A stretch of 64,000 bases of DNA from Lagopus muta (taxonomy: Eukaryota > Chordata > Aves > Galliformes > Phasianidae), in NCBI RefSeq assembly GCF_023343835.1, contig NC_064433.1, positions 28,024,214 to 28,088,213 of the forward strand, written 5' to 3'. A model generated the notes under the pieces. That model made no database searches. It saw only the letters and a list, made by a program, of their open reading frames with translations, and was not told the DNA's origin. The translations under genes and the position numbers were made by a program. This document shows, piece by piece, positions 40,601 to 50,577 of the stretch. Each line of letters starts with the position of its first letter. Position 1 is the stretch's first letter.

Positions 40601-41071
40601 TATAAACTCTAAGTAATCTACTGTATTATTCATAATTACTGTGTAATTATTTGATTAATACATTCTTATTTTTAGCAGCCAGGTTTCTAGAATGCACAAA
40701 AGCCCTGATCAAGGCCAGAGACCACTGACTATGGGCTGTGGGGGAGCAGGAAATCAAGGCTAACTATAAGGAATATTAAGTAGCAACAGAATCCAAAACC
40801 CTGATTTAGGGATCAAAGTTCCTTCGTGGTAAGCAGGAGACTGTTTGGAAGTAGTGGAGCATATAAATGAATAGAAAGCGACACAGTGGAAATTCCAGAT
40901 CCAGATTCTGATTGAGTCTTAACAGCCAGCTAAGGTCTGGTACCTTCATCCACTGAAAATGTAGAGCCATTCTAAAGGAGTCTTAAAATCATTCCATTAG
41001 GGAACACACTGGGACTCATCTTTTATTCATCATTCTCATCTTATAAATGGGATAAGAAAATGGAGGTCACT

Positions 41072-41167
41072 GGGTAGGGAGAGGAAAAACAGGAAAAGGA
41101 AAACAGGAAGGAAAAGGAAACAGGAAAAGCAGCAGGAAAAGGAAGAAAGAAAAAAAGGAATAAGGTC
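41072..41167 (+). repeat. Purine-rich tract with repeated ACAGGAAAAGGAAA-like units
   Basis: Nearly all A and G, with units of CAGGAAAAGG and AGGAAAC recurring several times. It is a low-complexity tract with no gene near it. Confidence 0.7.
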
Positions 41168-41411
41168 ATTGACAATATATAGTATAAAACTATTTTGAAC
41201 AGAATATTTGACTAGGGGATGTAAGAAAACAGTTCAGTGCAATTTTCAGCCTCAGGAAGTTTAAATATATATTTCTGATTCCTAAGAAAACTTATTGCTC
41301 CTTGATGTATCTGCAATGCAAAGCATAAAATGCTTTCTTCTTCTCATGTTGAAACTTGGTGTCTACGCAGAAAAAAAGATTCATGGAACCAAGAAAAAAA
41401 CATGGAAACCA

Positions 41412-41462
41412 TAGGTGATTTTTAAAGTTCCCTTCCAACTCCAAACATTCCATGATTGTCTG
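41412..41462 (+). mobile_element. Very short CR1 3' end
   Basis: The phrase 'aaagttcccttccaactcca' followed by 'acattccatgattgtctg' matches the CR1 3' UTR and tail. Upstream sequence is unrelated, so this is a severely 5'-truncated insertion. Confidence 0.55.
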
Positions 41463-43782
41463 AAAAAGGGACATAGTTCTACATCCTTGTGGCTAAAGCA
41501 CTCCCATGGACAGGCCACGCTATGGTGTTTGGTCCTGTATGTACTTTTCATATCAAAAACTACTGCAAACTGAGAAGAATCTGAAGAACTAATATCAGAA
41601 GCTAAGGTCATCTTTGTGACTTCCTAACCATGAGACAGAAAAGTCATACCTAATTTCAAACTTACCTTCTGTATTAGTATTTTTTACTTCTGCAATTTGA
41701 AAAACCTCAATAGGAAAGATTTAATGAGAATGATTTGCATGTTTTCTGGTTATTGTTAATAAGGCTGTCTGCACTGCACAGTGTATCACTGAAGGGAGCC
41801 AGGTTGGTACAGAATCTGTGCAGCCACAGTAGCAGCACAATGAGGGAAACACCAGGTTTGATTGGGTGTGACCTGTTATATTTCTAGTGTTGTATATGCA
41901 CATCGATGTTTAATAGCGACCAAGTATGTGCTGGCTACCAGTTCTATAAATGTACCACACACCGATGCATAATAAGCAATGCAAAGCACAGCAATTCAAG
42001 ACTGTTTTGTTAGCTAACAGAAACTCGCACACACACAGAGAGTAAATGTTGCATCCATGGTGCAGACAGTATCCCAGAGCCTGCAACAGGCACGCTAGCA
42101 CATTGCTGCAGGTCGATGGATTCACATTTGGGTGGATGATTCAGAGCAGATGTACCCTCAGGGACTCTGATCCTCCTAATAAATGAAGTGTCAAACACTT
42201 CTTTTGCAACATGCAACTGGGAAAGGAATTGGGTAATAGCCCAGAATATTACTGGCCGATAGATTATTATTATATAACTCAAGTTTAGTACTACAAGTTC
42301 TCTGAAATTGAGCTGCCTTCTTAATAAATGTCAATTCTCCATTACTTTCTGAAATTCAGTAACAAGGAGCAAAGCTGTCTAATTATTGGTCTAAGATCAA
42401 GATATCAAGTAGTTGCAATATAAGTTGTATATTGCCTGCCTTTTTAACTTACTGACCTGCTCAACCACAAGACTACTAGGCAAGGATAGCTGTCTGAATG
42501 ATTTTCTTCAATTTGATTTGTTCAGGGTTTAGAGAATTTCTGTCTTTCTTTGACGAGAAAAAAATACAGAAGGAAAGCAACTGAGATAAATAAAGCAATC
42601 ATAAATTAATATGAAAAAAAATTCATTTGATTATTTGCAGTATTTGCGCCAAAAAGCCACACATCCAAATGAAAGGCTGAAGGAGGTATCCAAGCTCTTA
42701 GAAGTATGTGACAATAGTCTTCATTTTATTAGTTTGAGAACAGTGTATGCTTATTCAAGTTGCAAATTAGTTTTTCAATGTCATATCTTCAAGAACAAGG
42801 AAACATTTTCCCATTTTTGTCTGCCATCTAGTGTTAGAAGGCAGAATACCTGTGTTTTGCATTTAGACAGCTTAAAAACTTCGGGAACACTATGCAGCTT
42901 CTGTCTGCTGCCCTGCATTGATGAAAATGGAAAACAGCATTTTCCCTAGGACTTGATTGAAGATGCTATATTAAAGCAATTATCTCAGATACCATTATTA
43001 GCAGAATACTGGTCCTCCAGTTCATGTTAATTTGCCCTAGAGATTTGAAATACTCATGTTTGTTCCCCGGTTAGTGTGTCTTGATTGCTCTGTTTCCAGG
43101 GCACTATTCATAATCAAATGGGTGAGTAAAAAACAAAAAAAAACCACATCTACAAATGCTCAAAAGATATACATACTTATGACATCTTCATATAATGCAT
43201 ATAGTAAAAGCATATGAAAATATATTTTTTCAGAAATAACAGTTTTTTTGGAAGTTGATCAGGTTTAATTAATCTAAGTTGAAGTCAGTGGTCTCTGCAA
43301 CTGAAATAGTGTCATTGCCTAAAGGATTACTCGGCCTGTAGGTGTATGGAGATTGTAACTGTGGTTTGTAGGATTCCATAATACAAAAAGACACAAGGGC
43401 TTTATCTCCTAAAAATTTCTGTTTATCACAGATCACAACAAATCACCACTAGCAAGTATACCATGATTAGTGAGGTGAATATCTATAGATGAAAAACAAG
43501 CTATTACAGATATTACAGGAAGCAAACATATACACAGTAGAAAATAAGAGTATAACGCTAATAACTAAACAGAAGCAATAATTAAGGACAGTAGAAAGGC
43601 AATTAGATGTAGAAAAATCACTAATATAGCAGCAAATAGAGATTAGCATTATAGGTTCAACAAATTTATCAGTAATACTATTGCAGTGAATATACTTCCA
43701 TAGGATTACCAACTCAGCAAAGCTGTGACAGCAAATATGATAGGCTGTGCTTAACAAGACTATACTTATGACAGATTAGATA

Positions 43783-45049
43783 GGAAGGCTGCTCTGAAAG
43801 TAGTGCCTCCTATTTTATTATCTTGGCTCACAATGTCAAAGGCAGGTATTGGTGGTACTGGAAGTAAAGGCCGAATATTGGTTCCTGCCAATATTCTATC
43901 CCATTTTGTTGCCATGCAAGAGGGGAGTCTGACAAAATGGCATTTGACATGGAAGTACATATGTCACTAAATTCCTCCCCATGGAAAAAAAAATGCACCC
44001 ATTGACATTCATTGATGCTTGGTGAATAGTTACAGAGAACAGACAGTGGATGTGAGCACAGAAGGCAGTGGGTGGTGTGTTTCAGCACTGGCCACAGCAA
44101 CATAAAAGAAAATTCGTGTTTTCAACAGCCACACACAGCTGTCACAGCGTGAATTGAGGAGTGTCTCCATCAGCTATCATGTGATTTGGCGGATTATAAC
44201 CAAAGAATAGCAGCTTTAATACACTGGAAACAGCAGTGGCAATGCTGGAATATCACAGTTTGCGGAAGGTGGGTCTCTCAAGTTCTTGCACAGGAACAGA
44301 AAGGATGCCATATGCAAGTTTTTCATGACCTACTGGATACTCAATACAAGGCTGAAAGTGGCAGTTTCCTGGATCGCATTATTACCCATGACAAGACATG
44401 GTGCCACCACTATGACCTAGTGTCATAGTGACACCGTATGAATTCCCCATCAAAGAAAAACATCAAGATGGAGCCATCAGCTGACAAAGTGATATGTATT
44501 CCTTTGCGATAGGAAGGGAGTGATCCTTCTGGATTTCCCGGAACCTGGACAAATCAGCAGCTCTGACCACTACATCACAACGCTGACTAAGATGAAGACT
44601 CAAACTTGCCAAGTCAGGCCAGAGAAGAAGACAGCCTTTCTCTTGCAACATGACACCAGAACCCACACAAATTCGAAGACCATGGAGCACTTTGCCCATC
44701 TTGGCTGGACCATCCTACCACACCTACCATATAGTCTGAATTTGGTGCCTTCTTACTTCCATCTTTTTTGGGCTAATGACAGATGGACTGCACGGACAAC
44801 ATTTTCCTACTAATGATGCTGCCATAGGAGCTGTGAATCAGGGGGTTGACTCCAATGGTACAGATTTTTATGAGTGCAGCATATAGGCTTTTGTTCGTTG
44901 CTAGGAAAAATGCAAAGTGAATGGTGGTGACTATGTTGAAAAATAGTGGTTTTTAACCAAGAATTTGCTCTATTAAACAGCATGATTGTGCTCTTTTGTA
45001 TCTATTGTAAGTTTCATGAAAATTAAAAGGAGGCATTCCCTGAGTCACT
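43783..45049 (+). mobile_element. Near full-length mariner (GalMar/Galluhop type) with dead transposase
   Basis: The left inverted repeat 'ggctgctctgaaagtagtgc' and the right end (reverse complement 'cagggaatgcctccttt') bound about 1.27 kb, with TA on both sides (43781-43782 and 45050-45051). Two plus-strand frames (44186-44428 and 44520-44813) encode mariner transposase in pieces. SFLDRIITHDKTWCHHY holds the first catalytic Asp and LLQHD the second. In the third motif the Asp of the family's PSD(Y/F)HLF is replaced by Tyr (PSYFHLF). The central part is frameshifted and the N-terminal helix-turn-helix region is degraded. It is inactive, but longer than the copy at 19687. Confidence 0.88.
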
Positions 45050-45051
45050 TA

Positions 45052-45940
45052 TGAATGTGTATATATATACGCATAAAACCATCAGTTCCAAATGACCAAA
45101 CCAGTCCAAGAAAAGGTGTCCTTCTCTTACCAACCTCAGAAGTTCTAAATAAGAAAACTGATCGCAGAAGAAATGGATTACCCGAGGAAGCAGGCACAGA
45201 AAGGGGACAAAAGTGATGGACAGTCTCGCTTCAAAGCTGGTCCACATCACAGGGTGTGGAGTGTCACAGAGTTTAGGAATCAGTTCGAAAGTTAGGAGTC
45301 AATTTGATGGTCCAGTGAAGTGTCAATATATTCAAAATAAAAAAGAGAGAAGCGTGGCACAGAGGCATAGAGAGAGGCAGAGGGAGACTAAGAAAGCCTT
45401 TGATTTTTAAAATTGTTACAGGCATAATAACCATTAAAATGAAACTACATTCAGCAAGTATGACTATCAGTCAGATGTCTTACTCTGTAAATAGGGAACA
45501 GCCCAGAGCCTATGAAGCTCTCCTTGCATGGCAGGGGGTTGCGTGCCAGGACCTTGCTCATGAGCAGAAACTCAGCTCAAGGCTATTCTTCAAGGTCAAG
45601 GGATTCCTTACTTGCAGTAGATACTTGGCAAGAGACTAATAGTTAGCTTCTTGGAACTTCACTTCTTTCAAGATTAAGAGATTACTTATCTGCTAATAAC
45701 TTGCTATGTGGTACTTGCTATGAAGGACTGATTGCACACATAAGCGATTATTGCACACATAAACCATTGGCCAGAGGGTCCACTCTAAACCTCGTGACTC
45801 ATCAGGAGGGTCTCCCTGACAGTTTTGTGCAACTCTGTTCTCTGTTCAGCATATAATCAAGTGACCTTGCCATCACAAATCTTGTTAAGTCATGCAAGCT
45901 TTGTTGAATCACTACTTCATAGATAACATGTACGTGTTCA
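45052..45940. other. Intergenic, possibly an LTR-like stretch
   Basis: The segment about 45430-45900 has a composition unlike its surroundings. It has a direct repeat of ATTGCACACATAA (two copies within 45730-45770) and pyrimidine-rich sequence downstream. That is reminiscent of an endogenous retroviral LTR, but I cannot define terminal TG/CA ends, a target duplication or a matching partner. Treat this as a suggestion only. Confidence 0.2.
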
Positions 45941-46697
45941 CAGTTGACTGAATATGAGCCAGCAGTGTGCCCAGGTGGCCAAGAAGGCCAATGGCATCCC
46001 AGCTTGTATCAGAAATAGTGTAGTCAGCAGGACAAGGAAGTACATCCCTCTGTACTTGCACTAGTGAGGCTGCACCTCAAGTATTGTGTTCAGTTTTGGG
46101 CCTCTCACTACAAGAAAGACACTGAAGCCCTGCAGTGTATCCAGAGAGGGGCAACAAAGCTGTGAAGGGTCTGGAGCACAAGTCTTATGAGGAGCAGTTG
46201 GTGGAACTGGGCTTGTTTATGAATTAGAAACTCATAAAACAATGGGCTACCTGCATAGCTAATTCTGGCACTTAGGGCAGAGGGCATGACTTTGTCACCT
46301 GCATCAGAAATAGCGTGACCAGCAGTCTGGAGAAGAGGCTCAAGGGAGACCTTATCTCTCTCTTCAACTGCTTGAAAGGAGGATGAGCAAGGTGGGGGTC
46401 AGAATCTTCTCACAGGTAACAGCAATAGGACTAGAGGGTATAACTTTAAGTTGCACTGGGGTAGGTCCAGGTTGGACAGTAGGAAAAATTTCTATCCAGA
46501 AACAGTGGTAAGGCATTGGTACAGGCTGCTTAGGGAGGTGGAGGAGTCACCGTTCTTGGAGGTGTTAAAAAAAAAAGGTAGCTGTGGCACTAAACGACAT
46601 GGTTTAGTGGGTATGGTGGTGATGCGTTGATGGCTGGACTAGATTATCTAAGTGGTCTTTTCAAAGGATAATGATTCTGTGATTCTATGATTCTATG
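45941..46697 (+). mobile_element. CR1 LINE 3' part carrying a foreign patch
   Basis: It begins with 'gagccagcagtgtgcccagg' and 'tggccaagaaggccaatggc', typical of CR1 ORF2, and ends with 'gattctgtgattctatgatt'. The CR1 order is broken at 46217-46325. There the expected 'gcttgttt..tctggagaagagg' junction is split by about 109 bases that match sequence at 47476-47585 rather than CR1 at this place. No intact open frame remains. Confidence 0.88.
46217..46325 (+). repeat. Duplicated ~109-bp patch, copy inside a CR1
   Basis: The stretch from 'tatgaattagaaactcataa' to 'agcgtgaccagcag' is roughly 90% identical by eye to 47476-47585. Its last 25 bases are CR1-like and repeat a CR1 segment already present in the same element at about 46010-46035, so the patch is out of place. 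Confidence 0.8.
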
Positions 46698-47475
46698 AAA
46701 GACAGGGCTAAATTGGTGAAACATTTGAGAAGATGTGGGTGCACAATTTGTGCCTGGGAATATGTGAACTTATCCCTTTTTGTCCACTGTTTTTTATTTT
46801 TTTGGTGTTTTTTTTTGTTTGTTTGTTTTGGTTTTTTTTGCTGAGTTGCGTGGTTGTTCTGCAAAGCTGATGAATCATGGGTCTCTGAACACACTTAGAT
46901 CAACAGGTTCAGTCAAGCTCAGGGAGACCTGTAAGAATGTTTGTGCTTGCGATCAAACCTGAAATATGAAATCCCTTTGAAGAATCATTTCTGTAGAAGA
47001 GGTGGTATATACACATCCCAGTGGTAAAATGAATGCCTGAGCTGGCACAGAAGGGCTCATGGGAGAACTTGAGATTGTTCAGGAAAGAGCTATGTACAGA
47101 TGGAAGGGATCTGTTGCAACTTTCATGGTATTATCTGGCAAAGTAAAGCAGGATGTGCACTAGCAGTATAAGGCTAAAGGGGGCAGAACCTTCTTCTTAC
47201 TGAAGTTGTTGGTCTTCTTTCATCTAATCCTTTGTTGCTATAAGAATGCAATTTATCCTACTTAAAGCCAGACTGTCACTTCAGAAGGGCAACTGCTTCT
47301 TATGAAATCCACCTCCATTCACCACCAGGCAAACAAACAAGGAGTTCTAGGGTGTGCACCAGGGCAGACACAGCTGGGGAGGTTGCTTTGGCTTACACTG
47401 CTAGCAGAGAACCTGCTCCTGTACCATAGCCTAAAATCTATCAGGACTGTGATGTTCTTGTAATGTAACAGTAAG
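46698..47475. other. Intergenic, no gene recognised
   Basis: This contains a T/G-rich low-complexity run at about 46788-46840 (poly-T with GTTTGTTTG units). No motif-bearing frame was found. Confidence 0.5.
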
Positions 47476-47585
47476 TTATGAATTGGAAACTCATAAAACA
47501 ACGCGCTGCCTGCATAGCTATATCTGGCACTTAGGGCAGAGGCCATGACTTTGTCACCTGCATCAGAAAGAGTGTCACCAGCAGA
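47476..47585 (+). repeat. Duplicated ~109-bp patch, likely source copy
   Basis: This matches 46217-46325. Here the first ~85 bases are the non-CR1 left flank and the last ~25 bases are the start of the CR1 copy that continues to 48160. The junction is natural here, which suggests that this is the original and the other the derived copy. Confidence 0.75.
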
Positions 47586-48160
47586 ACTAGGGAAGCGATG
47601 CTCCCGCCATATGGGGCACTGGTGAGACTGCACCTCACATACTGTGTTCAGTTTGCGGCCTCTCTTTACAAGAAGGGTATTGAGTTGCTTGAGCATGTGC
47701 AGAGAAAAGCAATGAAGTTGGAAAAAGGACTAGAAAACTGATGGAATTGGGGCTGTTTAGTGTGTAGATGAGGAGGCTGAAGGGCGGCCCTTATTAGCTC
47801 CCTACAACTACCTGAAATGAGGTTGCAGCGAAAAGGGTGTTTGTCTCATTTCTCAGATAGCAAGTGACAGAACGTGAGGTAATGGTCTCAAGTTGCACCA
47901 GATGAGGCATACACTGGACATCAGGAAGAATTAGGAAGAGGTTGGTCAAGCATTGGAAAAGGCTACCAAGGTAAGTGGAGAGGTCAGGTTGGGTGTTAGG
48001 AACTAAGGCTCTTCACCGCAGGGCAGCGGTCATAGCACCGAGCTGCCACAGTTCAAGGAGCGTTTGGACAGTGCAGACACAGGGCATGAATGCAGAGTGG
48101 TCCTGTGTGGAACTCAGTGATCCTTGTGGGTTCCTTCCAACTCAGGATACACCGATTCAT
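47561..48160 (+). mobile_element. CR1 LINE 3' fragment
   Basis: From 'catcagaaagagtgtcacca' through 'actggtgagactgcacctca' and 'tgttcagtttgcggcctctc' (reverse-transcriptase end) to 'ggttccttccaactcagg' at the 3' end. The tail is degenerate, and frameshifts are present. Confidence 0.85.
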
Positions 48161-48560
48161 CAAATATTTGAGAGTCGGCAGATGTCCTGTAGGTAGCTGA
48201 ATCTGCTTGGTTCTGATACTAATTACAATGTGCAACAGACTTTAATATTCCTACAGCAAAGAAAACATCAGGTAAGGAAATTAATTTTGCTGTTTAATTA
48301 GTAAGAAAGATGGAAGTAGGTGACAGAACCGCACCCACAAACAAAACACTGCCTTTATTTCAGGACAGGGTGAGGAGCTCATCACCCCACGGTGACTTCA
48401 CTCCTCCTGCATCCAACGCCGCACACTTAGGCAACTCCTGGAGAATTGCACTTAAGGCAGGTGGAAAGGCTGGACTCCACCCCTGATCCTCGCGGCCCCT
48501 CACTCCCAACACCTCCACAAGCCGCCTAAGGAAAGGGCGAGGAACCGGCTGAGCCGTCAC
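48161..48560. other. Transition into the PNPLA8 promoter region
   Basis: AT-rich to about 48350, then rising GC. No gene or repeat was recognised. Minus-strand frames here (for example 48360-48560) lack motifs. Confidence 0.4.
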
Positions 48561-48565
48561 CTCCT

Positions 48566-48576
48566 TTGCTTGCTTG

Positions 48577-48620
<44 letters not shown>

Positions 48621-48621
48621 C
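48566..48621 (+). repeat. (TTGC)3(CTGC)11 tetranucleotide tract
   Basis: Three TTGC units at 48566-48577 are followed by eleven uninterrupted CTGC units (48578-48621), equivalent to CCTG repeats. The tract lies at the upstream edge of the PNPLA8 CpG island. Pure tetranucleotide runs of this length are usually length-variable. The frames that cross it on both strands are repeats of a few residues and are not genes. Confidence 0.92.
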
Positions 48622-48981
48622 GGGCAGACTCAGCTGCTTCTCGCTGTGCCACCCCAGCCGTGCCGCTCCACACGTCGCCCTCCTAGCGCGGCTCACGCGC
48701 ATGCGCAGCCACCACCACGCCAGCAGCGACCTTTCCCCCCCGGCTCCTCCCCCAAACACCGCGCCAGAATCACGTCACACCACCCGCCGTCGCCCCCTCC
48801 CCTTTCCTCCCCCACCGCTTGGGGATGTCAGTCTCAGCTGTTTCCGGCGCGCTGGGAGCGGCGCACGCGCACTCTGGCCGCTCCCCCGCTATCGGCTGTT
48901 GTTGTCACTGCCGCCCTACTCAGCTGGCGGGCGTGCGGTGAGCCGCGGCCGCCTCGTTCGTTAGGGCGGCGGGAGCCGCCG

Positions 48982-49017
48982 CCTGGCAGGTACCCACGGC
49001 CTGGCAGGTACCCACGG
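48982..49017 (+). repeat. 18-bp tandem duplication containing splice-donor-like sites
   Basis: Two perfect copies of CCTGGCAGGTACCCACGG lie end to end. Each holds GCAG followed by GTACC, a plausible 5' splice site, at 48990 and 49008. If the non-coding first exon ends here, there would be two equivalent donors 18 bases apart. Confidence 0.85.
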
Positions 49018-49265
49018 CCGCCGGGCGGAGGAGGGGGCGTTAGCGCGTGGCGGGCATTCGGGGGTGGGCGTGGGGCACGGCGGGGGTGGGCGGGCCTCGC
49101 CGCCCTCTGACGCGGCGCTCGCGAAGTCGTTTCCGCGAAGCGGTGAAGGTACAAACAAAGCGCGCCCTCCGCCCCTTCCCCCAGCGCCTCCCCGCCTATA
49201 TCAGCCCCTGGCCTGTGGCTATGGTAGCGCTGGACGGGTGGCAACGGACGCGGCCTGGGGAGATC

Positions 49266-49271
49266 GTGAGT
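49266..49271 (+). promoter_or_regulatory. Candidate 5' splice site of a non-coding PNPLA8 exon
   Basis: GTGAGT follows GGGGAGATC. The intron side is consensus, but the exon side is weak. Others nearby are the duplicated GTACC sites and GTACAA at about 49149. I cannot decide between them without transcripts. Confidence 0.3.
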
Positions 49272-49752
49272 AGCAGCCGTTTGCTTGCGGCCGGTTCCTC
49301 CTCGGCTTCACCGCGGCTGTGGCGCTTGGCGGCAGTTGGGCCGGGAGTGGCCGTTTACCGGTGAGGTAAATTATGGGTTTGAGTCCGTGTGTCTGCGCGG
49401 ATGGGTGAATGCCGTGCAAAGCTTCGAGCCACACTAGGAAAGATCGTGATTTGCTTGTGGAATAGGAATTATATAGTGTACTGGCTTGAGGGTGGGATCT
49501 CTTCATTGAACTTAGTTCAGTGTCACACAGATTTGACCAAAGCGTTGGTCCTCTTTCTGCCCTGAGAGGAATTCCTGCAAGAGGCACCAGTACTGTATCA
49601 TTTTCATTTGGGACTTTGTCTCATTGCACAGAACCACCTGCTGAAAAAGATGCAAATTTCTGCCATTGGGAAGGACTAGCAGACGCTTCTCTGTGTGTCA
49701 CTAACTGGTTTTGGTGCGGGTTGCATGTTGCTCAAGGTGAATGTTAACTTCT

Positions 49753-50393
49753 GATGAACAGCTTGGAAAGCAAATGGTGTCCTGGGCTTCATCAGAACAG
49801 AGGTAGCCAGCAGAGACAAGGAGATCAATGCCCCCCTCTATTCTGCTCTTGTAAGGCCCCATCTGGAGTGCTGTGTCCAGGTATGGAACCTCCAGTACAA
49901 GAAAGACAGAGAGCTGTTGGAGAGGGTCCAGAGGAGGGCCAGCGATGATCAGGGGACTGGAGCACCTCCCCTACAAAGATAGGCTGAGGGAGCTGGGCTT
50001 GTTCAGCATGGAGAAAAGAAGGCTGCAGGGTGACCTTATTGCAGCCTTTCAGTACCTAAAGGGAGCCTACAGAGGGGAGGGGAATCAACTCTCTGAAAGG
50101 GTAGATAACAGCAGGACAAGAGGAGATGGTTTTAAGTTGAGGGAGGGGAGATATAGGTTGGATGTCAGGGGAAAGCTCTTTACAGAGAGAGTGGTGAGGT
50201 GCTGGAACAGGCTGCCCAGAGAAGTTGTGGGTGCCCCATCCTTGGAGGTGTTCAAGTCCAGATTGGATGGGGCCCTGGGCAGCCTGGTCTAGTATTAAAT
50301 GGGGAGGTTGGTGGCCCTGTATGTGACAGGGGGGTTGGAGATTTGTGATCCTTGAGGTCCCTTCCAACTGTGCCCATTCTGTGATTCTATGAC
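49753..50393 (+). mobile_element. CR1 LINE 3' end, relatively well preserved
   Basis: It lies between the CpG island and the first coding exon of PNPLA8, in sense orientation. A 139-codon frame at 49873-50292 encodes the end of ORF2 ([40 protein letters not shown], then the final LDGALGSLV). It is followed by 'cttgaggtcccttccaactg' and 'attctgtgattctatgac'. It is 5'-truncated but has a long intact frame and a good tail, so it is one of the younger copies here. Confidence 0.92.
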
Positions 50394-50577
50394 CATTAGG
50401 CCTTGTAGTTGTTGGGACTTTACTGCCAAGTGTCCTGAGCACTAGGTATCACCACTGTGAGGTTATTTATCTGCTTTTACTGGAGCAGTAAATAAGTTGC
50501 ATCAGCTTTAAACAACTCTGAGCTTTTAGTCTAACTTATTGATTTGATGTTTCCATTATTTTTTGTTTTTTTCCAGG

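Larger units (their letters stand above)
37691..43782. other. Intergenic, nothing recognised apart from a CR1 tail and a purine tract
   Basis: About 6 kb of AT-rich sequence. A TG-rich stretch lies at 39125-39190. Frames up to 112 codons (for example 42611-42949) show no motifs. Confidence 0.5.
48640..49370 (+). promoter_or_regulatory. CpG-island promoter region of PNPLA8
   Basis: About 730 bases with high GC and many CpG dinucleotides in an otherwise AT-rich window, ending about 1.2 kb before the first coding exon of PNPLA8. It contains a perfect NRF1-type palindrome CGCGCATGCGCA (48696-48707) and a near copy GGCGCACGCGCA (48860-48871). It also has an ETS-type site (TTCCGG at 48842-48847) and a CRE-like CACGTCA (48771-48777). 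No TATA box is evident, so initiation is probably dispersed. One or more non-coding first exons should lie here, with candidate donors at 48990, 49008 and 49266. Open frames through the island on both strands are GC-driven and not credible genes. Confidence 0.8.

Noticed and set aside
42611-42949. A 112-codon frame starting with MKKNSFDYLQYL
   Set aside because: No family recognised, no promoter, no splice sites. Chance frame.
47319-47696. Minus-strand 125-codon frame
   Set aside because: It is partly the reverse strand of a plus-strand CR1 and partly the duplicated patch, with no motif.
48526-49364. Multiple open frames of 60-178 codons on both strands through the CpG island
   Set aside because: They overlap in several frames at once, are explained by high GC and by the CTGC tract (repeated Pro-Ala-Cys-Leu or Gln-Ala-Gly-Arg), and show no domain or start context.
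49873-50292. A 139-codon frame that looks like a gene
   Set aside because: It is the C-terminal part of CR1 ORF2 followed by the CR1 3' UTR and tail.
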